Source: Dipteris shenzhenensis
Taxonomy: Eukaryota; Polypodiophyta; Polypodiopsida; Gleicheniales
Length of the DNA: 64,000 bases
Assembly (NCBI GenBank): GCA_047967505.1
Contig: CM106538.1
Reading direction: 5' to 3' (one strand)
Shown here: positions 20,384-32,639 of the stretch, in pieces
How the letters are laid out: each line of letters opens with the position of its first letter
Numbering within the stretch: position 1 is the first letter of the stretch
Position numbers and translations under genes: made by a program
Notes under the pieces: generated by a model
Databases searched by the model: none
The model's input: the letters and a program-made list of their open reading frames with translations, nothing else
Told to the model about the DNA's origin: nothing

Positions 20384-21807
20384 TCGGGTGATCTAGCTGA
20401 GCGTGTGTGAATGCGTGGAAGCTCAGCAGCTCTGTGGGAGGAAGGAGAAGCTCTGTGGGAAGCTTTGTGGGTGACTTTACTTGCATTCGAGTGTGTAGAG
20501 ACCTTGGAGGAACCTTTGGAAAAGTCACTTTGGCTTTGCAAAGTGGTTTTGAGAGCCTGTTAAGTATTTTCAAAGAAAAAGTTATTTTTTGAGCTTTTCC
20601 CTGTTCCGTTCGATGACAGAGACTCTGTATTGACTTGTAGAGGCAACTATTGCTTGCTTTTGGTATCCACTTCACATTAGGAGCTTGGAAACACCTTCAT
20701 TCTTGAATCTGGGATCATTTCATTGGATTTTTGACTCACTGTGTTAGTTTTTGCGTTTTTCTGTCTGGCTGTTGGAACTCAAGTTTGGAGAACCATTTGC
20801 AGATTTGTCAGTTCTTGTGGACTCAGGAGGTCCTAAAACTTCTATGTTGCTCATCAACAGTTCTGTTTTCAAAAACGTTTTTCAGTCCGTGTGTTGGACC
20901 CAGTGATTGAGACCACGGTTTCCAACCGTCTATTCCATTGCATTCCGGACGCCTAAAAATCCCTACCTATCAGTTCTTGTGCGATTCGGTGGAGTATTTT
21001 CAGAGTTATAGATCTATGTGTATTCGATTTCGTCTCTCTGTTATGCATTTTCCATTCTAAGGTTTTGAAAACTTAGATTTATGTCACATGGGAGTGGATA
21101 AGTGTTGACTCACATTACTCACTCATCGGTTGGGATTTTGAAGTTCCGGTAGAAGAGAGATATTTGCAGATTTTCTTGCTGAATTCGATTATGCAATGGC
21201 GCCAATGTTTTGAGGCATCTCAGGTTCTATTTTCAGTGGCGGTCTTTTTCGTGGGATCATAATTTCTTAAGCATACCTTATGTAGATCACTTTGGTTGTA
21301 GTTTGAGCCATGTGCGCTCATTTGTGGTGTGCATTGGGTTGCTGTGGATGATTTATAGGCCATTTGGATGCATTGCGATCCTTGTTGGAGGCGCTGATAG
21401 GCCCAGATTGCCTTATGGGATGCTATTTTTATGGACATTTTGCACATGGATGCTATTTTATGCTGAGGGACAGCTTTGACACATTGCAGGTGATGCACTG
21501 ATAGTGTTATGCTCTCTTTGATGAGATATTATTGATGCATATGCCCATGGACGATGTTTATGCTTGAGCCATTGGGCACTTATTGGCATTTTGGATTGCC
21601 ATTGTAGTTGGCGTTTTCTTTTGGGCCATATTTGCTCATATGGATGCATAGTACATGCACATGAGTTAGCTGCATCTTTTGATGCTTTGAGCTTTGAGTT
21701 TTGGTGATATTTCAGTCTATTGTGGCATACACATTGGGGTGCACCTGGTATTTGGTGTGATTCTCTTTTACAGGCACTAGCATTAGGGATTTTGCTTTAT
21801 TTGCATC
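20384..21807 (+). other. Long leader between copia primer site and gag
   Basis: About 1.4 kb without a recognisable coding domain. This is long for a copia leader; it may contain an insertion or eroded sequence. Frames of about 90 codons around 21210-21500 show no domain. Confidence 0.5.
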
Positions 21808-24800
21808 ATGGCATCCTCTTCCATGTCTGAAAAGGAGTTTTTCAACATTAAAAAGTTTGATGGGACAAACTTTTCTTTGTGGAAAGTACAAATAAGGGAT
21901 GTGCTTATTCAAAAGAAGCAGATTAAACCCTTGGCAGGTATTGAAGCTAAGCCTGCAAATATGTCTGAGGATGATTGGAATGAGTTGGATGCATTAGCAA
22001 AGTCTACTATTAGACTTCATCTTGCAGAGTGAGTTTATTTCACAGTAGTAAATAAGCATACTACGGAAGATTTGTGGAAGAAACTTTGTGCCACTTATGA
22101 GAAGAAAACTGCCTCTAATAAAGCTTACCTCACGAAGAGGTTGTTTGAGCTGCAAATGAAGGAAGGGGTCTCCATTGCTTCTCACTTGAATGAATTCAAT
22201 ATTATTTTCAGCCAGCTTCAGGCTCAGAAGATGAATTTTGATGCGGAGACTAAGGCAATATTTCTCTTATGTTCATTGCCATCCTCATGGGATACCTTCC
22301 GTACAACTGTCAGTAACTCTACACCTGGTGGAGTATCGAAATTTGATGATGTTGTGGGTAGCTTGTTGGCCGAGGAGATTAGACGGAAGTCTATGGATGG
22401 CAACAAGCAGGATGCAGCCTTAAATGTGCAAAGGGGTATATCACAGTTCAGGGGGAAGTCCCAAGAAAGAGGGAAGTCTCATAGCAAATCCAGGGCACGG
22501 AACATTGAGTGTTACCACTGTGGCAAGAAGGGCCATATGAAAAAGAATTGCTACAAGCTGAAAAGAGAGCAAAAGGATAAGAAAAAGAATGCAAATTGGG
22601 GTGCAAATCAAAAGGAAGAGAGTTCAAGGGAGGACAAAGGAAAAGTGAAGATCAAGGAGATCAATGTAGTCACACATGATAGTGACAATGACGTTCTCTT
22701 CATGTCTAGTTTATCTGTAGAGTTGCTTACCACTTCAGATGATGCATATTCCGAGCATTGGATTTTGGATTCTGGTGCTTCATTCCATGTTACTCCCCAT
22801 AGGGAATGGTTCTTCACTTATGACAGTGGAAAGACAGGTTGTGTGCATCTTGGAAATGACTATGCATGTGACATAGTGGGAGTAGGTGACATAAAGTTTT
22901 CTTTTGCAAATGGGTCTGGATTTATTTTAAAACATGAGACATGTGCCTAAGTTAACCAAGAGTCTTATTTCAGTGGGTTAGTTAGATGATGCTGGTTTTC
23001 ATAGCACTTTTGGCTTTCAGAGTTGGAAAATTCAGAAGGGCTCTATGCTTTTGGCCAGGGGTGCCAAGTGTGGGACTTTGTATCCCTTACATGTATCAGG
23101 GGTATTTGATCATGTTGTTGCAATAACCGAGCAGCCAAGCACTTCTTTGTGGCATTGCAGGTTGGGGCACATGAGCCAGAATGGAATGAAACTCTTATGC
23201 TGTTTGGGTTATGTACCGCATTTGAGTTTCTTTGATTTTAAATTTTGTGAGCACTATTTCTATGGGAAGTAGACTAAATCAGCCGATAAAAGAAGGGGAA
23301 AGAAAGAGTTTGAAAAGCTTGATTTGGTGCATTCAGACGTATGTGGTCCCATGCTTACATGGTTATTAGGCGGGGCTGAATACTATGTGACATTCATTGA
23401 TGATGCAACTAGGAAAGTGTGGGCTTATGCTATAGCTCGGAAGAGTGATGTGTTCCAGGTATTTCAGAAATGGCTAGCCTTGGTTGAGAATCAGTTAGGT
23501 AGAACGCTTAAATGCCTACAGACGGACAATGGTAGAGAGTATCTCTCTCATGACTTTCAGCATTTCTGTGATACACGTGGGATTAAGAGGGAGCTCACAT
23601 CCCCTCATACTCTAGAGAAAAATCCACTTGTCGAAAAGATGAACCGTACCATTCAAGAAAGGTTGCAATGCATGCTTTCCCATGCAAGTCTTTCTGGTGG
23701 TTTTTGGGTTGAGGCAATGAAGATTGCAGTGCATGTGATCAATAGATCACTTAGTAAGAGTTTGGATGGTGGTATTCCTAAGAGGCATGGAGTGGCAAGA
23801 AGCCTTCTTACTCTCATTTATGTATATTTGGGTGTGAGGCATATGCACATGTGCCAAAAGAGCTTCGAAAGAAGCTAGATCCTAAGTCTAGGAAATGCAC
23901 GCTTTTGGGTTATGGTGAAAGTGGAGAGATGGGCTATTGTCTTTGGGATCCAGAAGCAAAGAAGATCATACACAGCCATGATGTAGTCTTCAATGAGAAG
24001 AAGATGCATAAGGCACCCATGAGGGATGTGGAAATGAGGAGAATCACTTTTCAAGATGTGAATCCACCTGCATATGTTGATAGACAACAAGCTGTCCATG
24101 CACCAAATGTGCAAGAAATGGTACTGCCAAATACTCCCACAGGTATACAATCAAGGGTAGATAATGGATCATCTATTGGTGGAAATGATGAGCCAAATGT
24201 GGCTAATATGCAGGTGGGACAGCAAGCTGAAATGCCCTTGAGAAGATCATCTAGAGTGTCTAGACCGCCTGATAGGTTTGTTCTAAGGGTAGACTATGTG
24301 ATGCTTACTGATTGCGGGGAGCCTTCTTGCTATAGAGAGGCTATGATGCGAGAGGATCAATACAAGTGGTAGTATGCTATGCAATCAGAGATGAGTTCAC
24401 TTATGAGGAATAAGACTTGGGACTTGGTTTCTTTGCCGCATAGAAAGAAAGCATTGCCATGTAAATGGGTCTATAAGATGAAGGTCACATGTGATGATGT
24501 GCCTAGGTACAAGGCCCGTTTAGTCGCTAAAGGATTCAAGTAAGAGAAGGGTGTGGACTTGATGAAATATTCTCTCCGGTTGTGAAGATGACCACACTTA
24601 GATGCATGCTTGGACTAGTGGCATCAGAGGATATGGAGCTTATGTAGATGGATGTCAAGACAGCTTTCTTACATGGGGATTCAAGCAAGAGAAGGGTGTG
24701 GACTTGATGAGATATTCTCTCCAGTTGTGAAGATGATCACACTTAGATGCATGCTTGGACTAGTGGCATCAGAGGATATGGAGCTTAAGCGGATAGATGT

Positions 24801-25878
24801 CAAGACAGCTTTCTTACATGGGGATTTGCATGAGGAAATCTACACGGTGCAATCGGAAGGCTTTGAAGAAAAGGGCAAAGAGCATTTAGTTTGCAAGCTG
24901 AAGAAGAGTCTCTATGGTCTTAAGCAAGCGCCTAGAGAATGGTATCAGAAGTTTGATGCTTTCATTCGGTCCCAGGGTTTTAGAAGGAGTGAAATTGATC
25001 ACTGCCTCTACACTAAAAGGGCCAAGGATAATAGCTTGATAATCCTGGCACTATATGTGGATGATATGCTATTGGCTAGCAAGAATACTTATGAGCTAGA
25101 TGCAAAGGACAAGTTGCATGAGGCCTTTGATATGAAGGATTTGGGACTTGCAGGTCATATTCTTGGTACGCGCATCACGCGTGATGGGAGTAGGAAAATC
25201 CTTTGGCTTTCACAAAAGGAGTATGTTGCAAAAATATTGCAGTGTTTCAATATGGACAGGGGGAAGGTAGTGAGTACTTCATTGCCTCCATATGTGAAAC
25301 TGAGTCATAGAGATAGTCCCAAATCAGATGAGGAGAGGGCCATGATGGCGAAGGTTCCTTATGCATTAGCGGTTGGGAGTCTTATGTATGCTATGATAGC
25401 TACTAGACCAGATATTGCATTTGCAGTGGGAGTTGTTAGCCGGTATATGGCTAATCCAGGAAAGATGCATTGGGAGGCAGTTAAGTGCATCATGAGATAC
25501 ATGAAGGGTACCAAGGAGATGTGCATCTACTTTGGTAAAGGAGACGTGTGTACTTGGGCACACAGATTCAAACTATGCAGGGCATGTGGATAGTAGGAGA
25601 TCCACTTCTGGTTATGTGTTCACCTTTGCAAGTGGTGCAGTGTTGTGGATGTCTCGCGCATAGAAGTGCATTGCTTTGTCTACCATAGAGGCTGAGTATG
25701 TTGCAACCATAGAGGGTTGCAAGGAGGCTATATGGCTTGATCGGCTAGTGGGAGATTTGGGGATTCCTACAGGTGTACCGGCATTGCATAGTGATTCTAT
25801 GCGTGCTATTTAGCTAGTACGAAATTCGGTCTTTCATGCAAAGACCAAACACATTGAGGTCAGGTACCATTTCATCTA
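21808..25878 (+). pseudogene. Ty1/copia gag-pol, decayed and truncated at its 3' end
   Basis: Gag starts at ATG 21808 (KKFDGTNFSLWKVQIRD, typical of copia) and is broken by TGA at 22030. A canonical zinc knuckle CYHCGKKGHMKKNC lies near 22511-22552, and the protease motif WILDSGASFH near 22760. The pre-integrase finger (LWHCRLGHMS) is near 23150. The integrase core has its catalytic Asp in LVHSDVCGP and TDNGRE, and a Glu in KNPLVEKMNRT. Reverse transcriptase carries YVDD near 25055. RNase H ends with HAKTKHIEVRYHFI at about 25876. Interruptions include TAA at 23270 and TAG at 23876, a tandem duplication in RT, and stops in RNase H. After 25878 the sequence changes and no polypurine tract or 3' LTR is seen, so the element is 3' truncated. 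Confidence 0.93.
24532..24821 (+). repeat. Two-copy tandem duplication of 145 bp inside copia reverse transcriptase
   Basis: Both copies (24532-24676 and 24677-24821) start GGATTCAAG and run to CTTTCTTACATGGGGATT. They differ at roughly 5% of positions by eye. Since 145 is not a multiple of three, the duplication shifts the frame; the first copy carries two extra stops (TAA near 24541, TAG near 24645). Confidence 0.9.
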
Positions 25879-27214
25879 CCTGGGCTCTACTGCAAGGTAT
25901 AGCTACCAAAGGAGAAGGAGGGCATGGCACTATTCGATTGGGGGATGCTAGAAGAGAGAACTGAGTAGCAAGGAGGAGGAGGACGAAAGGAAGGCAAGGA
26001 GGGAAGGAGAGGTGAAGAGGAAGTTAAGTTGGAAGGAGGAGTGGAAGGAAATGATGGTAAAGGAGCTCTAGCAGCCCGCGGTAACATTTTGTATCAAATA
26101 CATAGCCTACAACAATGTCCTGTTACTAATAAAGTTGCCTTCCACATCGTTTCCACAAATAATGAAAGTTCTAGGCAAGTATAGTACAAGTATGGAATGA
26201 TCTAGACAACCAATTTAGATATCAAAATCTTCATCATGACCCCCAAAAAAAAGCCAACGTCTCTACCACTACAAAATATTTAAGAAAAGAGGCCTAGGCA
26301 ACCCATGCCATAGGCTTTGCCCAAAACATCTTGCATACCATTTCATTGAGAAGTGTGTTTCTATCTTGCATCAACTTTATATCTTCAGGACCTCCAACTA
26401 ACATCATGATGGTTCCTTTAGGGCTGAGGTTGGTTTTGAGGACATCTTACAAGCTGTTGGCAGCATTGATGTTCATAGTGATGCAATAAACTTGTTAAGG
26501 ATCGGGGCGTTGGGATTGAGAACTCCAAGCACCATGATTGTTGTGATGGATTGATCAGTGGATATTGCAAAAGGTGTGCAAAAAAAGACTCGAATGTTCA
26601 AGACCAAGAAATAAAATCATTAATCATTATCAAACTTAGAGATGCAAATTCAACTCTGAACCAAGCACTAAGGGAATGGCAGATGTGGATCCTACTGCAT
26701 AATTATGTACATTATAAACTTCATACATAACTCTGTTATACTCTTCTTCAAATATAATGATCTGGGTTGAGTGCATTTGTTTCATTGTACAATTTTTATC
26801 ATTCTCCAACTTCTTATGCAATGATGGTTTAAGTGATATAAGTGGTTTAAGTGGTTCAAGTGGACTAAGTGATATGAGTGATTTGTCGAGAGAATTCGAT
26901 TTTATACATGGGAACGTAAAGACACTAGCAACATAGAAAAAATACAAGCCCAAAGATGTGTTAAATAAAAACCTTATAAAACACAAGCACAAAGATGTGT
27001 TACATAAAATACACTAGCAACAAAAAAAAAATACAAGCACAAAGATATGTTAATAAAAAACTTAAAAAATAAAAATACATGGAAAGTCTAAAAAGACAAA
27101 AAACAAAAAAACCAAGCTTTGCTTTGTTTCACAACCCTTACCCTTACAAGACTTACATCAAAGTCCTTTAATAATCAATGAACTTTGATTTTTCCCAAAC
27201 TAGGAGAACATATC
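25879..27214. other. AT-rich non-coding DNA with short degenerate repeats
   Basis: Begins with a GA-rich plus strand (25905-26050). At 26920-27060 a degenerate word, ACTAGCAACA...ATACAAGCACAAAGATRTGTTA, recurs about three times. No gene recognised. Confidence 0.5.
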
Positions 27215-27520
27215 AAAGATAGATTGATTGAGGGGGACAAAAATATTGCTCCCTGAGGAGTTATTTTAGTAAGGATCATTATAATTTGGGGGGAAGAATC
27301 CATGAAATTTAGCTTAAATTACCAAGCTTGTCCTAGAATAAAAACAAGAGGCAATAGAGGTTGGTTTAAAGATAGATTGATTGAGGGGGACAAAAATATT
27401 GCTCCCTAAGGAGTTATTTTAGTAAGGATCATTATAATTTGGGGGGAAGAATCCATGAAATTTTGCTTAAATTACCAAGCTTGTCCTAGAATAAAAACAA
27501 GAGGCAATAGAGGTTGGTTT
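27215..27520. repeat. Two-copy tandem duplication, 153-bp unit
   Basis: Copies at 27215-27367 and 27368-27520 both begin AAAGATAGATTGATTGAGGG and end with AGAGGTTGGTTT. Only two differences seen (CTGAGG/CTAAGG and TTTAGC/TTTTGC), so the duplication is recent. Confidence 0.92.
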
Positions 27521-29507
27521 AGAATCACCCCTATATTGTTTCTATTTTTCAGCCATGCCCCCTTGTAAATATTTATTAGCAATCACCACCTTGTATTAAA
27601 GAGCTCTCAAACTAATATGTAAACTTCCTTAATTGGCTCTAATGAAATTTGAGCTAGCAATTAATTGGGTATTATACATAGATTTGCAAAATATTGATAG
27701 GAAGTTTGTTCGATGCTAGTGCAATACTAAGAAAACCTAGGTGAAGTTACAATGAACCAACAAATTTAAGGCAAAAAAGTCAATACGTAATGTAAATGAA
27801 CCCTCCCATATGTCCATGCAAGGAGTAGGCTCAGCCCAAACTTTTTTATCAAAAAGTGTGCAAAATCATTATCACATATGTAGGGTTCTTGCTTGACCTT
27901 GAAGGATTGATTTTAGTATTTATGTAACCAACAATTGCATTCCTTTACATGGATGCATACATGAAGAGCAAGAAATGAACAAGTTTATGAATGATCTTGC
28001 AAGGATAAAGTTATTACCTTCACATTTGATTGTAGAGTTTTTGGTTGTAGTAGAAGCCAAATAACGATTACATTATGAGAATTCACATCTAAATGTGTAT
28101 AAGAAATCATAATATATTACGTCTAGCCCCTTCACTCACTAGGAAAATAGACTTTAGGCTGAGTCGTTCTTGACGATACATTATATCTATGGCTCTCAAT
28201 CTTACGTCCATAGATTTTTGCAACTCTAAGTTTTTTACTTAGAAAATGGCTCAGGGCTTGTGTGTCCCCGCTGTTTACTTTGCATCATAATCCATGGCCC
28301 ATTTTCCTTGCCTCAGAACCTCCTCAGAGGGCTACGAGAGCCTCATGTTGCCAGAAATGCGGATTCACAGAAGAAATGGTAGGAAACAGCTAAAGAAAAC
28401 TCAGGAAATCCAGTTCCTTTTGACACAAAGTGTGGTTTTAGTGCTATTAACGGATGCCTTGAACGAAGCATAGTATAATCCGTATTGATGGGGTGAAGGA
28501 CTATGTCAGTTCGGGATGGCCGAGATACCACCCATAGATGAGGATATGAGCCTCTCAGTTCTATCTACAATAGGTGGGTGCACCTATTATATATGAGATC
28601 TCTTGGTGATATGTAAGGATATGAAGCCCGGTAAATCCTTTGCGGCACACATGATGAACTTGTTATCCACGAAGAGTTTGCACTGAGTAACACTTCTTTC
28701 ATGGCTGTTGTCTTTTTGCTTTGTGTGTTCATTTTACCAGGGGAGGCATTTGGACCTTCGATCATATTTTTTAACACTATTTTGCAGGTTCTATTGCTTT
28801 AGAATTTGATAGTTTCTATTAATAGATATTATACAATCGGCATGGTTTTACTATTAGGACAATCTTTGGTTATTTGCCCTTTGATAGTCTATAACATGGC
28901 CTTGGGCATCCCATTCTAAGATTTATTGCAGTTCTTGGGCCGTTCTCATTTCTTATGATATGGAGAATTTGACCCACCTGAAAGGAGTTTGGAATTTTTA
29001 TATGGCCATATATATACCTCATATGCATTCTTTAACTTTGTGGTTAAAGGAAAACAACTAGAATTTCATTATTCACTAGGGAGATCTTGTGTCTATGATC
29101 CATTAGAGAATATTTTGATGTTCCCATTGGCATTACTTTGGGAATTTCTTTTAGAAAATTTGCTAAGTAGTTATTAATTCTCGAATGCTAACTTGTGACC
29201 CTCTCAATAACTTTACCTCTCTAATGTGTACTTAGATTTAATTGTAGACATCGAGGTTGTCATGACCTTAGTTGGGATCTTGTGAGTATAATAATTGACT
29301 CCCAAGTTGACACCTTGTTAAGAGGAATGGTATGATATGGTTTATTCTCACTTATGAGGTATTGAGGTTGGTTATTAACGGACTATTCTCACTAGCGGAC
29401 TATTCTCACTAGTTGTTTGAAAAGGACAATAGTAGATGTTTGTAATTGATTTACTTTGACATTGAAAACTAGTCCAGTAGTATTATAGGATAGATGTTTG
29501 ATAAGTT

Positions 29508-29510
<3 letters not shown>
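27521..29510. other. AT-rich non-coding DNA, nothing recognised
   Basis: Short frames of 60-70 codons on both strands show no known domain. No RNA gene recognised. Confidence 0.4.
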
Positions 29511-29545
<35 letters not shown>

Positions 29546-29667
29546 CTTGCATGCATGCATGCATGCGCACGTGCATGCACGCACATGCACACAAGCATGC
29601 ACGAATGCATGTATGCACACATGCACACACAGATGGATGCATGTATGTGCATATGCACACACGCATG

Positions 29668-29710
<43 letters not shown>

Positions 29711-29822
29711 ACACAGACACACAGACACACACTTTAACCCATCTCTATACCATCACACAAACACCTTAATCCATCTCCAAAAACATAGACACGCAGAGAC
29801 ACAAACATTGACACACACACAC

Positions 29823-29870
<48 letters not shown>
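29511..29870. repeat. Compound microsatellite: (CA)n, (ATGC)n, mixed CA/TG
   Basis: (AC)16 at 29511-29542, then a (CATG)-type run GCATGCATGCATGCATGC, then interspersed ACATGCACAC words, a GCGCGC core at about 29670-29677, another CA run (29678-29706) and a long CA run (29815-29869). All six long open frames here come from the alternating repeat, not from genes. Nearly continuous purine-pyrimidine alternation makes it a candidate Z-DNA or fragile region. Confidence 0.95.
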
Positions 29871-29871
<1 letters not shown>

Positions 29872-31497
29872 TCTTTCTTAATAATATGTGCTCAGATGAG
29901 CACAATGTCCTCCTCACTTATCATATTAACCCCCCTTATATTTTATTTTCTACCCTTGTTAATTCATAATCTACCACTTCTATTTAATCTCTTACTCGTG
30001 TTAATTCTATTAATGATAATTATTACTTGCATTTACTTTGATTTGAAACCCCACTCCTAATTTCTTTATTATTCCCCCTAATTAAGTTCTTACCCTCTGT
30101 TTACACACACACACACACACACATAGAAATTTTCACAATTACATACACTCTTGAGTTAAAATTCCCCTTTGTCCCTTTCAAAGCCTTAGCTAATGATAAT
30201 ATTGATTTTTATTCCCCCCACATTCTTCCTTAATGCCACCTGATTCAAACATTTTGTAGTACTCCTTTATTAAATTTTTAGTACCCCTTTATTAAAATTA
30301 AAAAAAATTCCCCCCTTCCCCTTCGATTTTTGCTTTTTCTTATGGTTGTGGTTCGAGCTTCTTCAGCTGTCTTCCCTTAGCTTCTCTCTTTTCTCATTCA
30401 TGCAGTCAAAGAAATTGGAATTGGTCTCGTGTTTTTTGATTCAAGTCTCAGATTGAAGGGTCGCTACATGGCTTGGCAGCTCTCGGTTGCTCCTCATGTA
30501 TGGTTGGGGTTGGCCCTAGTTTGTTGATGGACTCTCCTTCTTTATTTTGCCTTGCTTTTCGATGTTCCTAAAGCAGTTGAGTTGTGTACTCTTTGTTCTT
30601 GCTTTACACTGGGCCAATAATTCAGTTTGTAACTTAATTAAACTAGTTTTTAACTTTTATTCCCATGACATATATATATCATTTATATACGTTATATATA
30701 TATATATATTTATTTACGTAGGTTCAATTATTTGCTGATCTGTCTAATGCCCTTATTTATTTCCTTATGCTAACAAATTTTTCCTTAGGCACATTTTTCC
30801 TTTTTACACAATTCTACATCTATCTAACTCTTTGTCTTTCTTAATTGTATTTATAGCCTTAACGTTTAATCTTTTTATAGAGTTATAGTGGATTGGTTAT
30901 ATATATATGGTTAACCTCTCTTTTCTTGTACCTTTATATAGTTGTTTGGTTGCTTACATTTGTAATATTTTTTAGCTCTAAATCTCATGTTTTACTAAAA
31001 TAATTATAGGTATATATATTTATATATACATATATATAACATGTTATCATTCTATACTACCCTGCATTCTCCTCTCATCATCTTTAAATTCCTTTAATTT
31101 TGTATTTATTTATGCTCTTTTCCCCTTTATAAATTACTCTCTTTATGTTACTCTTCATGTTTAAAGTTTTCCCTTGTTATTAAACCCTTGTTAGAATCCT
31201 TGGTTTGTTCTACTGGTTTACTTCCTCTTATTATTTAAATTTATATGCTTAATTTCATTATATTAGGCTCTCTTTATATTCTCTCTTTTGTTTTTGGAAT
31301 TAGAAAAAGCTCCCTTTATAAGACTCTTGTGTATATATCTTTTCTTACCTTTTAGTCTTTAATTTTTTCTATTGTATTAAGAAAAATCCTTATTTACGTT
31401 CCAACTTTCCCCCCCTTTTTTTCACACAATTAATTCTCCTTTTAAGCTATCTTTAATGCTAACTTTATTTACTAAATCCTATTGCTTACTTTATTAA
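29871..31497. other. Pyrimidine-rich, AT-rich non-coding DNA with TA repeats
   Basis: The plus strand is strongly C/T biased with CCCCC runs (for example 29932, 30214, 31410). A further (CA)n lies at 30103-30122; TA-rich runs lie at 30667-30709, 30899-30909 and 31011-31037. No gene seen. The texture resembles 52290-52870 and 62870-63010. Confidence 0.55.
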
Positions 31498-32384
31498 ATG
31501 AATTACTTCCACATCGATAGGATACCTCCTTTTCAGTATAGTTTAGATGCCCCTCCGGTACTCCCACCCACCATGCCGATTGGGCCACACACCAACCAAG
31601 TCATTCGAGAGGATCTCCTACAGCTACACACCTTTAGGACCTGGTTGGAGCCGAGAGAGCTCCCAATGAAGCTGAGTTTCTACAAAGATTATTGTCTTCA
31701 TATTTCGGAGGAGGGATTCATCACACCACCGAGGTACACTGAGCTTCATATGCCTCACTCACTACGGATCTCCATCAGACAGTTTCGGGTATCATCACAC
31801 CGCCTCCACATAGAGAGCGACAGAGTAGAGCGGATTCCTAGGGAGCATCGCTTATGCATATTGTGCGACTGTCATGAGGTTGAATCGAAGGAGCATTTTA
31901 TTTTCAGGTGCCCAGTGTACTATGAGATCCGAGGTCGCTACCACTGCCTCTTCAGAGACGGCTCCGGCTCCTTTCCAAATTCCTCGCCTATCCAAATTAG
32001 AGATGCCTCGCGGCCTTCATTCACGAGGGGGTATGACACAGAGAGTACTTGCTCAGGCGATGAGGCTTGGCCGCATCATCAGACACCTCTCAGAGCAGGA
32101 TCACAGAGTTCTTCCCATCAAGTGACATTGATTGTCCAGTCTCTAGCCGTAGACGTGACAAAGACCCCGACCCGACGATCGCAGCACGACACACGAGATA
32201 TCGAGGGGGGACACAGATCACTCCAAGGGACCTCCCGTCATTGTTTAGACCCGGGATATGTCCCATCGGAGTCACGGTGGCTCTAGTCTTATGTCAAGCC
32301 TCGTCCAGGAGACTGAGATGCACGGCACACCCTGACGAGCGCCAGCGCCCCATCACCAGCTATGCACCAGCCAGGGCAACATGA
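31498..32384 (+). pseudogene. LINE ORF2, C-terminal end with CCHC domain
   Basis: The 262-codon frame from ATG 31498 contains, at residues 85-145, the post-RT segment of non-LTR retrotransposons: SLRISIRQFRVSSHRLHIES, then a zinc-binding motif with C120, C123, H133 and C138 (LCILC...HFIFRC). After about residue 150 the family-like sequence moves to another frame (LAYPN, RCLAAFIHEG, near 31986-32030) with stops, then stays open to 32384 with RSSxD-type basic sequence and an FF motif at 32091-32114. The reverse transcriptase and endonuclease lie upstream and are absent, the usual 5' truncation of LINEs. An AT-rich 3' UTR follows to about 32600. Confidence 0.75.
32091..32114 (+). other. Possible PCNA-interacting (PIP) box in the LINE ORF2 tail
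   Basis: In the frame that carries the LINE tail, codons read QSRITEFF, which fits the PIP consensus Q-x-x-(I/L/M)-x-x-F-F exactly. Context is right after the CCHC tail of ORF2. An eight-residue motif can occur by chance. Confidence 0.4.
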
Positions 32385-32639
32385 CATATGGAGGATTCTA
32401 CTCCACTCCAGTCCTTTTCTTTTCTTTTCATTGTTACATCCAGATGTATTTGATTATGTATGATCAGACTTAGGGTTCAGCACGGGTTATGATGCTCGTT
32501 TCAATAGCTCCACCCTTACTGTGATTTGTATCAGGTTTTCTTTCAGTCTTATAGACCCATCGGTCTTTTGAAGACTCTAATAAAATTTTATTCATTCTTT
32601 ATTTCTTCATAAATTAGTTTAACATTTGGTGAATTGATA

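Noticed and set aside
28343-29177. Possible organellar DNA insertion
   Set aside because: AT-rich text looked plastid-like at first, but no plastid or mitochondrial gene motif could be read.
29494-29969. Six long Cys/His/Val-rich and Thr/His-rich open frames
   Set aside because: Produced by the alternating CA/TG microsatellite on both strands; not genes.
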